Assembly: GCF_963668165.1 (NCBI RefSeq)
Contig: NZ_OY764209.1
Span: 2,170,001-2,234,000, forward strand
Length of the DNA: 64,000 bases
Direction: 5' to 3'
Origin: Marispirochaeta sp.
Lineage (GTDB): Bacteria; Spirochaetota; Spirochaetia; JC444; Marispirochaetaceae
In this document: in pieces, positions 8,376 through 17,033 of the stretch
Layout: every line of letters begins with the position of its first letter
Numbering within the stretch: the first letter of the stretch is position 1
Program-made: the position numbers and the translations under genes
The notes under the pieces: model-generated
The model's database searches: none
Told to the model about the DNA's origin: nothing
The model's input: the letters and a program-made list of their open reading frames with translations, nothing else

Positions 8376-8940
8376 CTTTTTCCCATTCCTCGGGAGTATC
8401 GATGTCCCGGTAAATCCCGGTGTCTTCGACCTCCACAGCCAGAGGAGAGAGGGGCGAGATTACGTTCATGGCCTTGAGCCCCGGGTCGGCGGTCTCGATA
8501 AGGGATATGGCTTCCGGCCCCATCAGTACCGGGTGACCCCTGCGTCCGTCGCAGACAGGATAGGCTGCAGGGACCTTCCCCATGGCATCCGCAAGACCGT
8601 AATAGGTTTCCCATCGGACCAGGGGCAGATCAGCGGGTATGACAAATACCTGCGGGTACCGCCGTTTCGCGAGTCCTGTCTGCAGGGATCCGAGCATTCC
8701 TCTTTGCCAGTTCCGGTTTGTTACCAGCTTCAGGTTCCCGGCCGGCGGAAGGTATTCTGACAGGTCGACAGCTCCCTGGACCAGGATTACCTCCTCACAG
8801 GCGGCAAGGGCTGTTTCAAGGGCGTAGATAAACAGGGGCTTTCCGTCGAGTTCCAGAAGCTGTTTCGGCCTTCCCATACGTGCAGACTCCCCCGCGGCAA
8901 GGACAATACAGCAGGCGTGGATTAGGCGCGGACTTTTCAT
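8362..8940 (-). CDS. mocA: MocA/YgfJ-type molybdenum cofactor nucleotidyltransferase
   Basis: 192 residues. The N-terminus has the MobA-like nucleotidyltransferase signature LAAGESARMGRPKQLLELDGKPL, and a later PADLPLV motif gives the metal-binding aspartate. RRGHPVLMG is typical of the MocA/YgfJ branch. The family transfers CMP (MocA) or a similar nucleotide onto molybdopterin for xanthine-dehydrogenase-type enzymes. In other genomes the YgfJ branch accompanies selenium-dependent molybdenum hydroxylases, which fits the hydroxylase genes 18 kb downstream. It is divergent from the ABC importer, with 105 bp between the starts. CMP specificity is inferred from family and context. Confidence 0.85.
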   Translation of the reverse strand: MKSPRLIHACCIVLAAGESARMGRPKQLLELDGKPLFIYALETALAACEEVILVQGAVDLSEYLPPAGNLKLVTNRNWQRGMLGSLQTGLAKRRYPQVFVIPADLPLVRWETYYGLADAMGKVPAAYPVCDGRRGHPVLMGPEAISLIETADPGLKAMNVISPLSPLAVEVEDTGIYRDIDTPEEWEKVRGG

Positions 8941-8982
8941 GAGGGCAGTCTATCCGCAGCCGGAGGTAATGACAATCCGGCG

Positions 8983-9012
8983 TTGACGATTCCGGTCTCT
9001 TGGCCCTACACT
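8983..9012 (+). promoter_or_regulatory. Candidate sigma-70 promoter of the ABC importer operon
   Basis: TTGACG at 8983-8988 and TACACT at 9007-9012 are separated by 18 bp, about 33 bp upstream of the binding-protein ATG. The binding-protein gene has an AAGGA ribosome-binding site. Confidence 0.5.
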
Positions 9013-9045
9013 CATAGATAATTTTTATTAAAAAAGGATGCTGCA

Positions 9046-10128
9046 ATGAAAACCAGATGTATCAGCCTGCTGTCGCTTTTTATTTTACTGGCAGGCCTTA
9101 GTATTTCAAGCTTCAGCGAAGGGGTGCAGGAAACATCAGCCCCGCAGATTGTGGTGGAAGACGCTTTGGGAAGAAGCGTTACCCTGCCCGAATCCCCCAA
9201 AAGGATTGTGACCGCCGGCAAGGCAGTCATTATGATAGTCGATGCCCTCTACCTGTTTTCCGATGTGGGAGAACGGGTCGCGGCCGTCGGATTTACCGAC
9301 CAGGGGATGGGTGATTTCTTCCCGGTCCTCGAAAAAGACGCAGGAAAAACCGCGCGCCTGAAAAAGAATGTCGGTCCCGAGGAGATCCTTGCCCGGAACC
9401 CGGACCTGGTCCTGCTGAAGTCCTACTTAAGGGATTCCCTGGGCAAACCGATTGAAACCGCCGGCGTGCCGGTGGTCTATTTGGACCTGGAGACCCCTGA
9501 ACAGTTCGAGCGGGACCTGAGGATTCTGGGAACTCTTTTGGAGCAGGAGGACCGTGCTGAAGAGCTGATCTCCATGATGGACCAGAAGGCTGCGGAACTG
9601 CGCAGCAGGGTAGAGGGCCGCCCGCAGCTGACAGTGGCCCTCTTTTCCGTGAACAGCGGCAACTCAGGTTACAGCTTCAGCGTGGCCCCCCAGGGATGGA
9701 TCCAGGCGGTTCTGGTTCAACTTGCCGGCGGGGAGCCTGTCTGGACTGAGGCCGTCAGTAAACCGGGGTGGAACCAGGTCGGGTTTGAGCAGATTGCCCG
9801 CTGGGACCCGGAGGTCATGGTTCTTCTCTCCTTTCGGGGGGCCACCCGGGAAGTCCGGGAGAGCGTACAGACTGATTCTCTCTGGGGCAGCCTTACGGCG
9901 GTGCGGAACGACAGAATCTATTCAATGCCGGCAGATTTCTACAGCTGGGGGCAGCCGGATCCCCGCTGGATACTGGGGGCCCAATGGCTGGCCAGGGTAC
10001 TGCATCCCGAGGCCTTTGATTCTCCGTTTGAGGAAGATGTCGCCGCATTTTTCCGGGATTTTTATGGTATCGGTAAAGAGCGCTTTGAGCGTGAAATCAG
10101 GCCTCGTATATCGGGAGACTTTTTTTGA
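9046..10128 (+). CDS. ABC importer, FecB/BtuF/MolB-type substrate-binding protein
   Basis: 360 residues with a signal peptide (MKTRC, then a leucine-rich core, with cleavage expected near SSFSEG), so it is exported. A DALGRSVTLPESPKRIV segment opens the class III binding-protein fold (two lobes joined by a long helix). A C-terminal SWGQPDPRWILGAQWLA motif precedes the last helices. Such proteins bind iron chelates, corrinoids or, in the MolB group, molybdate/tungstate. The operon with permease and ATPase is complete. The position beside mocA and upstream of a molybdenum-hydroxylase locus makes molybdate or tungstate a reasonable guess. Iron or haem cannot be excluded. Confidence 0.85.
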   Translation: MKTRCISLLSLFILLAGLSISSFSEGVQETSAPQIVVEDALGRSVTLPESPKRIVTAGKAVIMIVDALYLFSDVGERVAAVGFTDQGMGDFFPVLEKDAGKTARLKKNVGPEEILARNPDLVLLKSYLRDSLGKPIETAGVPVVYLDLETPEQFERDLRILGTLLEQEDRAEELISMMDQKAAELRSRVEGRPQLTVALFSVNSGNSGYSFSVAPQGWIQAVLVQLAGGEPVWTEAVSKPGWNQVGFEQIARWDPEVMVLLSFRGATREVRESVQTDSLWGSLTAVRNDRIYSMPADFYSWGQPDPRWILGAQWLARVLHPEAFDSPFEEDVAAFFRDFYGIGKERFEREIRPRISGDFF

Positions 10129-11129
10129 TCCGTCCCGGTAAGTTAAAGGAGTCAAAAGGTCTTTATCTGCTGGGAGGGCTGTTTGTTCTTCTTTTCGCGG
10201 TTTCCCTGCTGATCGGCCGCTACCCGTCTGCGGGGATACTCTCCCCCGCTCATCTGTTTACGGAGCAGCTGGCCTTACGGGTTTTTCTGCGCCTGCGCCT
10301 GCCGCGGGTTATAAGCGCCTCATTACTGGGTGCGGCCCTGGCATCGTCGGGCTGTACCTTTCAGATGCTTTTCCGCAACCCCCTGGTGGAGCCGGGTTTT
10401 CTGGGGGTAAGCCAGGGAGCGGCTTTTGGTGCGGCTATGGCAATCCTCCTGGTTCCCCGGCTTCCCGGAGGGGTCCAGCTTTCTGCGGTCTTCTTTTCCT
10501 TAACGGGGCTCCTTCTTTCGTACCGGGTTGCCCGGAATATCCGTTTCGGCGGCTGGGTTATCCGGATGGTGATTTCCGGGCTCGCGGTTTCCGCCCTCTT
10601 TACCTCCGGGGTCGGGGTCCTCAAGTACCTGGCTGACCCGCTGTCTCAACTGCAGGAGATGACCTTCTGGATGCTCGGCGGACTCGCGGGTACAACCTGG
10701 AGCACCACCGTGTCCATGCTGCTCCTTGCTCTGCCGGCTCTGTTTATTCTGTATCTCTTTCGTTGGCGGCTGAACATTCTCAGCCTGGATGATCTTACCT
10801 CTTTTTCCATGGGTGCAGATCCTTTTCGGGAACGGATGCTGCTCTTGGTGGCGGCTTCGGTGGCCACCGCCGGTGTCACCGCCGCGGCGGGTATTGTCGG
10901 ATGGGTCGGCCTGCTGATTCCCCATGTGGCCCGCCGGCTCTTCGGTGCGGAGGGAAGCGTCTCCCTGCCGGCTTCCATGCTGCTGGGGGCAGTTATGGTA
11001 CTTGCCTGTGACGACATTGCCCGCACACTGCTCTCTTTTGAGATTCCTTTGGGGATTCTTACATCCCTGCTGGGGGCCGGTCTTTTTCTAATGCTGTTAT
11101 CTTCAGGTCAGGTAAGGTTCCGCCGATGA
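10125..11129 (+). CDS. ABC importer permease, FecCD/BtuC family
   Basis: 334 residues with about nine to ten hydrophobic segments and the family motifs LRLPRVISASLLGAALASSG near the N-terminus and GIVGWVGLLIPHVARR late in the protein. The start is a TTG at 10125 overlapping the stop of the binding protein by 4 bp (TTGA), with GGGAG upstream, so it is translationally coupled. It forms the membrane channel of the importer with the flanking binding protein and ATPase. Confidence 0.92.
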   Translation: MIRPGKLKESKGLYLLGGLFVLLFAVSLLIGRYPSAGILSPAHLFTEQLALRVFLRLRLPRVISASLLGAALASSGCTFQMLFRNPLVEPGFLGVSQGAAFGAAMAILLVPRLPGGVQLSAVFFSLTGLLLSYRVARNIRFGGWVIRMVISGLAVSALFTSGVGVLKYLADPLSQLQEMTFWMLGGLAGTTWSTTVSMLLLALPALFILYLFRWRLNILSLDDLTSFSMGADPFRERMLLLVAASVATAGVTAAAGIVGWVGLLIPHVARRLFGAEGSVSLPASMLLGAVMVLACDDIARTLLSFEIPLGILTSLLGAGLFLMLLSSGQVRFRR

Positions 11130-11914
11130 ATACCTTTTTTATGGAGAGAATTACCTTCTCCTATAGCAGCAGTCCCGGCAGTCACAATAGTCCCCTCATA
11201 TTTGAAGATTTTAGCCTCAAAATCCAGGAGGGAAGTGTTACGGCCCTGCTCGGGCCCAACGGCTCGGGAAAAAGCACTCTCCTGGGACTTCTTTTGGGAT
11301 ATCTGCTTCCGCAAAAAGGGAAAGTAAGCCTCTTCGGACAGGATATTATCGGGTATACCCGGAGCGAGCTGGGTCGGCAGATCGGTTTTGTCTCCCAGAG
11401 CGGGACTCTGCCCTTCAATTATCCGGTGCTGGATTACCTGCTGCTGGGCCGGGCATCGAGGATCGCCCTCTGGGAGACCCCGTCAAAGAAAGACCTGGCT
11501 GCCGTGAATGCGGCCGTTGAGACGGCGGGTATCGAAACGCTCGCGGACAGAAACGTCCAGGAGCTATCCGCCGGAGAACTTCAGCTGGTTGCTGTGGCCC
11601 GTGCCCTGGCCCAGGAACCGCGGGTCCTGCTGCTGGACGAACCTACCAGTCACCTGGACCCTGCCAATGCTTTGCTCATTTTTCGCCTGATGCGCCGCCT
11701 TGCCGGGGAGGGACTGACGGTGCTTTTTACCACCCATGATCCGCTGCATGCCCGCCAGGCGGCAGAGCAGGCGGTGCTGCTGCGGCAGGGACGGCTGCTT
11801 TTTTCCGGGAAGGCCTCCGAAGGTCTTATGCCTGATAAGCTGGATACCCTGTACGGGGTTACCTTTCGGGAGGCTCTGATAGACGGGGTAGCGTACCCCT
11901 TTCTTATGGTTTAA
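11126..11914 (+). CDS. ABC importer ATP-binding protein, FecE/BtuD type
   Basis: 262 residues. Walker A is GPNGSGKST, the Q-loop lies in IGFVSQSG, the signature is ELSAGELQ (one change from LSGGE), Walker B is VLLLDEPT, and the switch histidine lies in LFTTHD. It overlaps the permease by 4 bp (ATGA). Its stop overlaps the convergent carbamate kinase stop by four bases (TTAA). Confidence 0.92.
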   Translation: MNTFFMERITFSYSSSPGSHNSPLIFEDFSLKIQEGSVTALLGPNGSGKSTLLGLLLGYLLPQKGKVSLFGQDIIGYTRSELGRQIGFVSQSGTLPFNYPVLDYLLLGRASRIALWETPSKKDLAAVNAAVETAGIETLADRNVQELSAGELQLVAVARALAQEPRVLLLDEPTSHLDPANALLIFRLMRRLAGEGLTVLFTTHDPLHARQAAEQAVLLRQGRLLFSGKASEGLMPDKLDTLYGVTFREALIDGVAYPFLMV

Positions 11915-12855
11915 TCCGGAACGATCCTTGTGCCGGCTTTCCCATCCAGAGCGGATGCCAGGTGCGCCGGATCGGTAATAATACCGGTGTTGCCGCTCTC
12001 TTCCACAAACTCCACCATGGCTTCGATCTTCGGCAACATGCTCCCTTTGGCAAAGTGCCCCTGGGCCATGTAGGTTCTGGCCTCTTTCAGGCTGATTGTC
12101 TCCAGAGCCAGCTGGTCGGGTTTGCCGAAGTTGAGACAGACCTTTTCTACAGCGGTAGAGATTACAAAGACGTCAGCCCCAAGGTTCTGTGCCAGGAGAC
12201 TTGCCGCCAGGTCTTTGTCTATTACCGCTTCCACCCCGACGTAATGGTCCTTGTCGTCCCGGATCACCGGAATCCCGCCCCCCCCGGCGGCAATGGTTAC
12301 AGTTCCGCTCTCCACCAGCTGACGGATTACGTCCAGTTCCAGTATCTCTATGGGACGGGGAGAGGGGACAACCCGTCTCCAGCCGCGGCCGGAATCCTCC
12401 ACCACAGACCAGCCGTCCTTCTGCATATGCATCCGGGCTTCTGTCTCTTCCATGAAGGAGCCGATGGGTTTTGAGGGTGCCTTGAAGGAGGGATCATCCC
12501 GGTCCACCACGACTTCGGTCACAATTGTGCTTACATTCCGTACCTGATGCAGCCCTCCGAGGACGTTCCGCACGGCAGTCTGAATGTTATAGCCCAGGGC
12601 CCCCTGGGTGTCGGCGACGCAGGAGTCCAGGGGCACCATATGCAGTTCGTGCTTGGCCAGTTCCGCCCGGCGCAGGATAAATCCGACTTGAGGGCCATTG
12701 CCGTGAACAATGGCCAGCCGATTATCCGACACAATCAGGGCTGCCATATTCTTCGCCGTTGCATAGGCTGCCTCGTACTGGGCCGGAACGGTAACATGTT
12801 TGGGATCACTTATCAGCGAGTTGCCGCCGATGGCGACGACGATGGTTTTGCTCAT
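11911..12855 (-). CDS. arcC: Carbamate kinase (YqeA/ArcC)
   Basis: 314 residues. The amino-acid-kinase motifs are AIGGN (residues 8-12) and HGNGPQVG (51-58), with the AAGGGGIPV stretch late in the protein. The enzyme makes ATP and carbamate from carbamoyl phosphate and ADP. It follows adenine deaminase by 6 bp on the same strand, so the two are probably co-transcribed. With the YgeW carbamoyltransferase at the far end of the locus it would form the energy-yielding last step of purine breakdown. Carbamate kinase accompanies this cluster in other bacteria. Confidence 0.95.
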   Translation of the reverse strand: MSKTIVVAIGGNSLISDPKHVTVPAQYEAAYATAKNMAALIVSDNRLAIVHGNGPQVGFILRRAELAKHELHMVPLDSCVADTQGALGYNIQTAVRNVLGGLHQVRNVSTIVTEVVVDRDDPSFKAPSKPIGSFMEETEARMHMQKDGWSVVEDSGRGWRRVVPSPRPIEILELDVIRQLVESGTVTIAAGGGGIPVIRDDKDHYVGVEAVIDKDLAASLLAQNLGADVFVISTAVEKVCLNFGKPDQLALETISLKEARTYMAQGHFAKGSMLPKIEAMVEFVEESGNTGIITDPAHLASALDGKAGTRIVPD

Positions 12856-12861
12856 AAACAG

Positions 12862-14586
12862 CTACTCCGCGTTAATATCGATAAATTCAAAGTTTGTGAC
12901 ATCAAAGAGTCCCATATCGGTAAGCTTCAGCTCAGGGATCACCGGCAATGCCAGAAACGAGAGACTCATAAAAGGATCAACCTGGGGATTTACCTTGAGG
13001 GCATCATAGGCTATCCGGTTGATTCTGCCCAGGCGCTGGTTCAGCTGGTCCGCGGACTCATTGGACATAAGCCCCGCGATGGGCAGGGGCAGGGTATCGA
13101 GCACCGTGCCCTCTTTAACGGCACACATTCCCCCACCGCAGGAGATCAGCGCCTCTGCAGCGGTCAGCATGTCCCGGTCGTTGTCCCCGATTACAATCAG
13201 GTTGTGAGAATCGTGGGCGATGCTTGTGGCCAGGGCACCGCCTTTCAGCTGAAACCCCTCCACCAGGCCGAGACCCACGTTGCCGCTTGCCTTGTGGCGC
13301 TCAATTACCGCCAGCTTCAGAATGTCAAGCTTGTCCCGGCAGGCAAAACAGCCCTGATCGTCAACATAGACCTTGCGCACGGCTTTTTCCGTAATCAGGT
13401 TTCCCGGGTGCAGGTGTATAACATTGACCAGGTCATTCTTCAGTTTCAGACGGAAACTTCCTTCCGAGAGACCCGCGACATTGACGCTCCCGGAAACCGA
13501 ACGTATGTCCGGTGTATTGACCGGAAAAAGGGCCTCCTGGTTTTTTGCGACCAGGACCCCTTTCTTGTACACCTGCTGCACATTCAAGTGCCGCAGGTTG
13601 TCCACCACGATCAGGTCGGCATCGAAACCGGGAACCAGGGCTCCTTTTCGGGGCAGCCCGTAGCCTTCAGCGGCGTTGAGGGTCCCCATCTGGATGGCCG
13701 TCAGGGGATCCAGGCCGTTTTCGATGGCCAGGCGCAGATTATGGTCAATGTGACCTTCGTTCAGGATCTCCTCCGGCTGTTTGTCGTCGGTACAGAAAGA
13801 ACAGTAGCGGGCGGAGTGGGGGCCGACCCCTTTTATCAGGGTGGAGAGGTTCCGGGCGGCGGAGCCTTCACGGATCAGTATCCGCATCCCCAGGCGCAGG
13901 CGGTCCCGCATCTCGTCCAGGGTGGAGCACTCGTGGTCGGTCTGAATACCCGCAGCCCGGTATGCGTTGAGTCCCCGGCCTTCGATCATGGGGCCGTGGC
14001 CGTCGACGGGCTTGTTTCTCTCGGCAGCCAGGGCGATCTTGGCCAGGATACCGGCGTCTCCGGCGGCCACCGAGGGGTAATCCATTACCTCTCCCAGGCC
14101 AAGGACCGCCTCGTCGTTGATCAGTTCCGCCAGGGCTGCCGCATCAAGCTCGGCTCCGGCGTTCTCAAAAGATGTCGATGGCACGCAGGAGGGCAGCATA
14201 AAGTAGACATCCAGGGGGACCCCTTTCGCGGCATTAATCATGTAGCGGATCCCGTCCAGTCCTGCCACGTTGGCAATCTCATGGGGATCGGCGATCACTG
14301 TAGTTGTTCCGCGGGGAACAACCAGCCGGGCAAACTGTTCGGGAGAGACCAGGGAGGACTCTATATGAACATGGCTGTCAATCAAGCCCGGAAGCAGGTA
14401 GGCGCCATTCAGGTCCAGTTCCTTTTTACCTTCATAGGCGCCGACACCGGCAATGACTCCCTGGTCAACTGCCAGGCTGCCGTCGCTTACTTCGTGGGTG
14501 TGTACGTTTACTATCCTGGCATTCTGCAGCACCAGATCTGCCTTGCGCCGTCCTGTAGCAACATCGATTAACCTTTTCATATCCAT
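12862..14586 (-). CDS. ade: Adenine deaminase
   Basis: 574 residues. This is the amidohydrolase-superfamily adenine deaminase, with metal-ligand pair SHVHIE (H72, H74), IADPHEIANV and HGPMIEG in the barrel, and the long C-terminal adenine-deaminase domain (residues ~400-570). It converts adenine to hypoxanthine and ammonia. AGAGG lies 8 bases before ATG 14586, and a promoter-like pair on the minus strand (14638-14666) points at it. It is divergent from the purine permease and followed by carbamate kinase, so it links uptake to nitrogen and energy recovery. Confidence 0.95.
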   Translation of the reverse strand: MDMKRLIDVATGRRKADLVLQNARIVNVHTHEVSDGSLAVDQGVIAGVGAYEGKKELDLNGAYLLPGLIDSHVHIESSLVSPEQFARLVVPRGTTTVIADPHEIANVAGLDGIRYMINAAKGVPLDVYFMLPSCVPSTSFENAGAELDAAALAELINDEAVLGLGEVMDYPSVAAGDAGILAKIALAAERNKPVDGHGPMIEGRGLNAYRAAGIQTDHECSTLDEMRDRLRLGMRILIREGSAARNLSTLIKGVGPHSARYCSFCTDDKQPEEILNEGHIDHNLRLAIENGLDPLTAIQMGTLNAAEGYGLPRKGALVPGFDADLIVVDNLRHLNVQQVYKKGVLVAKNQEALFPVNTPDIRSVSGSVNVAGLSEGSFRLKLKNDLVNVIHLHPGNLITEKAVRKVYVDDQGCFACRDKLDILKLAVIERHKASGNVGLGLVEGFQLKGGALATSIAHDSHNLIVIGDNDRDMLTAAEALISCGGGMCAVKEGTVLDTLPLPIAGLMSNESADQLNQRLGRINRIAYDALKVNPQVDPFMSLSFLALPVIPELKLTDMGLFDVTNFEFIDINAE

Positions 14587-14637
14587 GTAAAAACCTCTTT
14601 GTGTACTCTACAGAATAGCTCCCCTTTGGCGCGGGGG

Positions 14638-14666
14638 CAATATTTTTCGCCGATTGGGGCGGTCAA
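14638..14666 (-). promoter_or_regulatory. Candidate promoter of ade-arcC
   Basis: On the minus strand TTGACC (14666-14661) and ATATTG (14643-14638) are separated by 17 bp, about 50 bp upstream of the ade start. Confidence 0.45.
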
Positions 14667-14679
14667 TAAAAAATATACG

Positions 14680-14708
14680 TTGCACTACCGTGGTCCTGCG
14701 GGTAAACT
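14680..14708 (+). promoter_or_regulatory. Candidate promoter of the purine permease
   Basis: TTGCAC at 14680-14685 and TAAACT at 14703-14708 with 17-bp spacing, about 54 bp before the permease ATG. I looked for a purine riboswitch core in the 175-bp divergent region and did not find one. Confidence 0.4.
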
Positions 14709-14761
14709 GATATCTAATCCGTTCCGTTTTGGGGACACAAAAACTATTGCAGGGAGAGAGT

Positions 14762-16051
14762 ATGGAAAAGTTCTTTCAACTGAAAGCGAACAATACCACA
14801 GTTCGCACGGAGGTTATCGCCGGTATTACCACATTTCTGACGATGGCCTATATCCTGGCGGTTAACCCGGGAATCCTGTCCGCCGCCGGCATGCCCGCCG
14901 ATTCGGTCTTTACCGCTACGGCAGTCGCCTCGCTGATTGCGACCCTTGTCATGGCCCTGGTAGCAAAGCTTCCCTTTGCGCTTGCTCCGGGGATGGGTCT
15001 GAACGCCTTTTTTGCCTTTGCGGTTGTTCTGGGCATGGGATACAGCTGGCAGTTTGCTCTTACAGCGGTATTCCTCGAAGGTATCATTTTCATTATCCTG
15101 ACATTTCTCAATGTCCGTGAAGCGATTATCAACCTGATTCCCATGAACATCAAACGGGCCATCTCGGTTGGTATCGGGCTTTTTATCGCCTTTATCGGGA
15201 TGCAGAATGCTGGAATTATCGTTAACAACGATGCGACCCTGGTGGGCCTTGGCTCCCTGGCTAACTCCGCGGCGCTTCTGGCGGTAATCGGGCTTGTTAT
15301 TACCGGTGTCATGATTGCCTATAAAGTTAAAGGTGCTCTCTTGTGGGGTATCCTGATTTCCACGGCAATCGGAATTCCCATGGGTGTTACAAACCTCGAA
15401 GGATTCAGACTGGTAGCGGCTCCACCCTCTCTTACTCCTATACTTTTCAAGTTTGAGTTTGCCAATATCTTAAGCTTCGATATGCTGATTGTGCTCTTTA
15501 CATTCCTGTTTGTTGACATGTTCGACACCGTCGGGACTCTGATCGGTGTTTCCACCAAGGCAGGTATCCTCCAGGCCGATGGTTCCATTCCCCGGGCAAA
15601 GCAGGCCCTTTTTGCCGACGCCGTCGGAACCACTGTAGGCGCCATGCTGGGTACCTCCACCGTAACCACCTATGTAGAGAGCGCTGCTGGTGTAGAAGAG
15701 GGTGGACGCACCGGACTTACCGCCCTGGTTACCGCCGCAATGTTCTTCCTGGCTCTTTTCTTCAGCCCTGTCTTCCTGCTGGTTCCCGGAGCTGCGACGG
15801 CCCCGGCCCTGATTCTGGTTGGTGTCTTCATGATGAGCCCGGTAAAAGAGATCGACTTTCTGGAGATTACCGAGGCTGTTCCCGCTTTCCTGGCGATCGT
15901 CATGATGCCCCTGGCCTACAGCATCGCCGAAGGTATTGTCTGGGGCCTTACCTCATGGGTACTGCTTAAAGTCCTGAGCGGCCGTTCCAAAGAGGTTGGA
16001 ATCGCGACCTATATTGTAGCCGCGGTTTTTATACTGAAGTTTTTTCTTTAA
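14762..16051 (+). CDS. NCS2-family purine permease (AzgA/AdeP-type adenine/guanine/hypoxanthine transporter)
   Basis: 429 residues from ATG 14762, which is preceded by GGGAGAGAG. The protein is strongly hydrophobic, with about 12-14 membrane segments. The AzgA-branch signatures are visible: TEVIAGITTFLTMAYILAVNP at the N-terminus, APGMGLNAFFAF, LFVDMFDTVGTLIGV and the GTSTVTTYVESAAGVEEGGRTG loop. This branch imports adenine, guanine or hypoxanthine with protons. It is divergent from adenine deaminase, which fits adenine as a substrate. A strong terminator follows. Confidence 0.92.
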   Translation: MEKFFQLKANNTTVRTEVIAGITTFLTMAYILAVNPGILSAAGMPADSVFTATAVASLIATLVMALVAKLPFALAPGMGLNAFFAFAVVLGMGYSWQFALTAVFLEGIIFIILTFLNVREAIINLIPMNIKRAISVGIGLFIAFIGMQNAGIIVNNDATLVGLGSLANSAALLAVIGLVITGVMIAYKVKGALLWGILISTAIGIPMGVTNLEGFRLVAAPPSLTPILFKFEFANILSFDMLIVLFTFLFVDMFDTVGTLIGVSTKAGILQADGSIPRAKQALFADAVGTTVGAMLGTSTVTTYVESAAGVEEGGRTGLTALVTAAMFFLALFFSPVFLLVPGAATAPALILVGVFMMSPVKEIDFLEITEAVPAFLAIVMMPLAYSIAEGIVWGLTSWVLLKVLSGRSKEVGIATYIVAAVFILKFFL

Positions 16052-16070
16052 TAATTAGTAATTATTCTTT

Positions 16071-16110
16071 ATGCCGGCATGGTACAGAACTACCGTGCCG
16101 GCATTTTTTT
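16071..16110 (+). terminator. Intrinsic terminator after the purine permease
   Basis: ATGCCGGCA at 16071-16079 pairs with TGCCGGCAT at 16095-16103, extended inside by TGGTA/TACCG pairing, and is followed by seven T at 16104-16110. Confidence 0.92.
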
Positions 16111-16208
16111 GCATTGGAAGGTTATATTGTTTATACTGGAATCTCTTGGTTGGTAGAGAGTACGGGGTAGTGGAGGCGGAGGATGCCCTCCCAAAGCAAG
16201 GAGTATCT

Positions 16209-16955
16209 ATGAAACTCGAAGGAAAGGTGGCAGTTGTAACCGGCGGGACAGGCGGGCTCGGCTGGTATATTTGTAAAAGTCTTGCCGAAGAAAAGGCGAA
16301 AATCGTGCTGGTATATTTGAACTCCCGTAATAAAGCCGAAGCTTATGCCAAAGAACTCAGAAATATGGGAACTGAGGCGGTAGCGGTCAGTGCTGATGTA
16401 ACCGCTGAGGAGGGAATCGGTGTGATGACAGATGCTGCGGAGTCGAATTTCGGCGGCATTGATGCCCTCGTCCTGAACGCTGCGTTTAACAAGTGGGTCG
16501 ATTTTTCTGATCTCGAGTCTCTGGACCCCGCTTTGTGGAATGACATAATCAACTACAATCTGACCGCACCCTATCTGGCCATGCGTATGATTGGCCCCAA
16601 AATGAAAGAGAAGGGAGGTCGGATTGTTACCATCTCTTCCATCGCCGGCTTGAGTCCTTCCGGGAGCAGTATAGCTTACTGTGTTTCAAAGGCAGGGCTG
16701 ATTCACCTGACCCGCTGCATGTCTGTAGCGCTGGCCCCGTCGGTGCTGGTAAACAGCGTGGCCCCGGGCCTGATGGAGGGGACCAGGATGACCGAAAACC
16801 TGGCGCCGGAATATGCCGAGAAAGCACGGAAATCCGCGCTTATCGGAAAGGCTGCCGACCGGGAGGATGTAGCCGCTGTTGTGAAGACTTTCATTAAAAC
16901 TGACAGCATTACCGGACAGACCCTGGTGGTGGACGGTGGCAAGTTTTTTCATTGA
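16209..16955 (+). CDS. Short-chain dehydrogenase/reductase
   Basis: 248 residues from ATG 16209, chosen because AAGGAG lies just before it and because the SDR fold begins with MKLEGKVAVVTGG. The NAD(P)-binding motif is TGGTGGLG at 11-18, the catalytic serine lies in ISSIAG, and the tyrosine/lysine pair is YCVSK. Substrate is unknown. A second, different SDR follows 78 bp downstream. Both lie inside the purine locus but are not standard members of it. Confidence 0.88.
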   Translation: MKLEGKVAVVTGGTGGLGWYICKSLAEEKAKIVLVYLNSRNKAEAYAKELRNMGTEAVAVSADVTAEEGIGVMTDAAESNFGGIDALVLNAAFNKWVDFSDLESLDPALWNDIINYNLTAPYLAMRMIGPKMKEKGGRIVTISSIAGLSPSGSSIAYCVSKAGLIHLTRCMSVALAPSVLVNSVAPGLMEGTRMTENLAPEYAEKARKSALIGKAADREDVAAVVKTFIKTDSITGQTLVVDGGKFFH

Positions 16956-17033
16956 TACTTTTGTTCTGCCCTTGACTGCAACAAGGTGGTATAAGACACT
17001 TGGAACAGAATCACCCAGAGGAGAGAACAGCAT

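Noticed and set aside
12547-14571. Plus-strand open frame of 674 codons across the adenine deaminase and carbamate kinase region
   Set aside because: It is the complement of two clearly identified genes (ade, arcC). Its composition is that of an antisense frame and it has no family motifs.
14587-14761. Purine riboswitch between ade and the purine permease
   Set aside because: I looked for the conserved three-way junction and loop sequences of the purine class and the short xanthine motif, and found neither.
16962-16998. Promoter before the second SDR gene (TTGACT ... TATAAG)
   Set aside because: The two boxes are only 12 bp apart, too close for a normal sigma-70 promoter.
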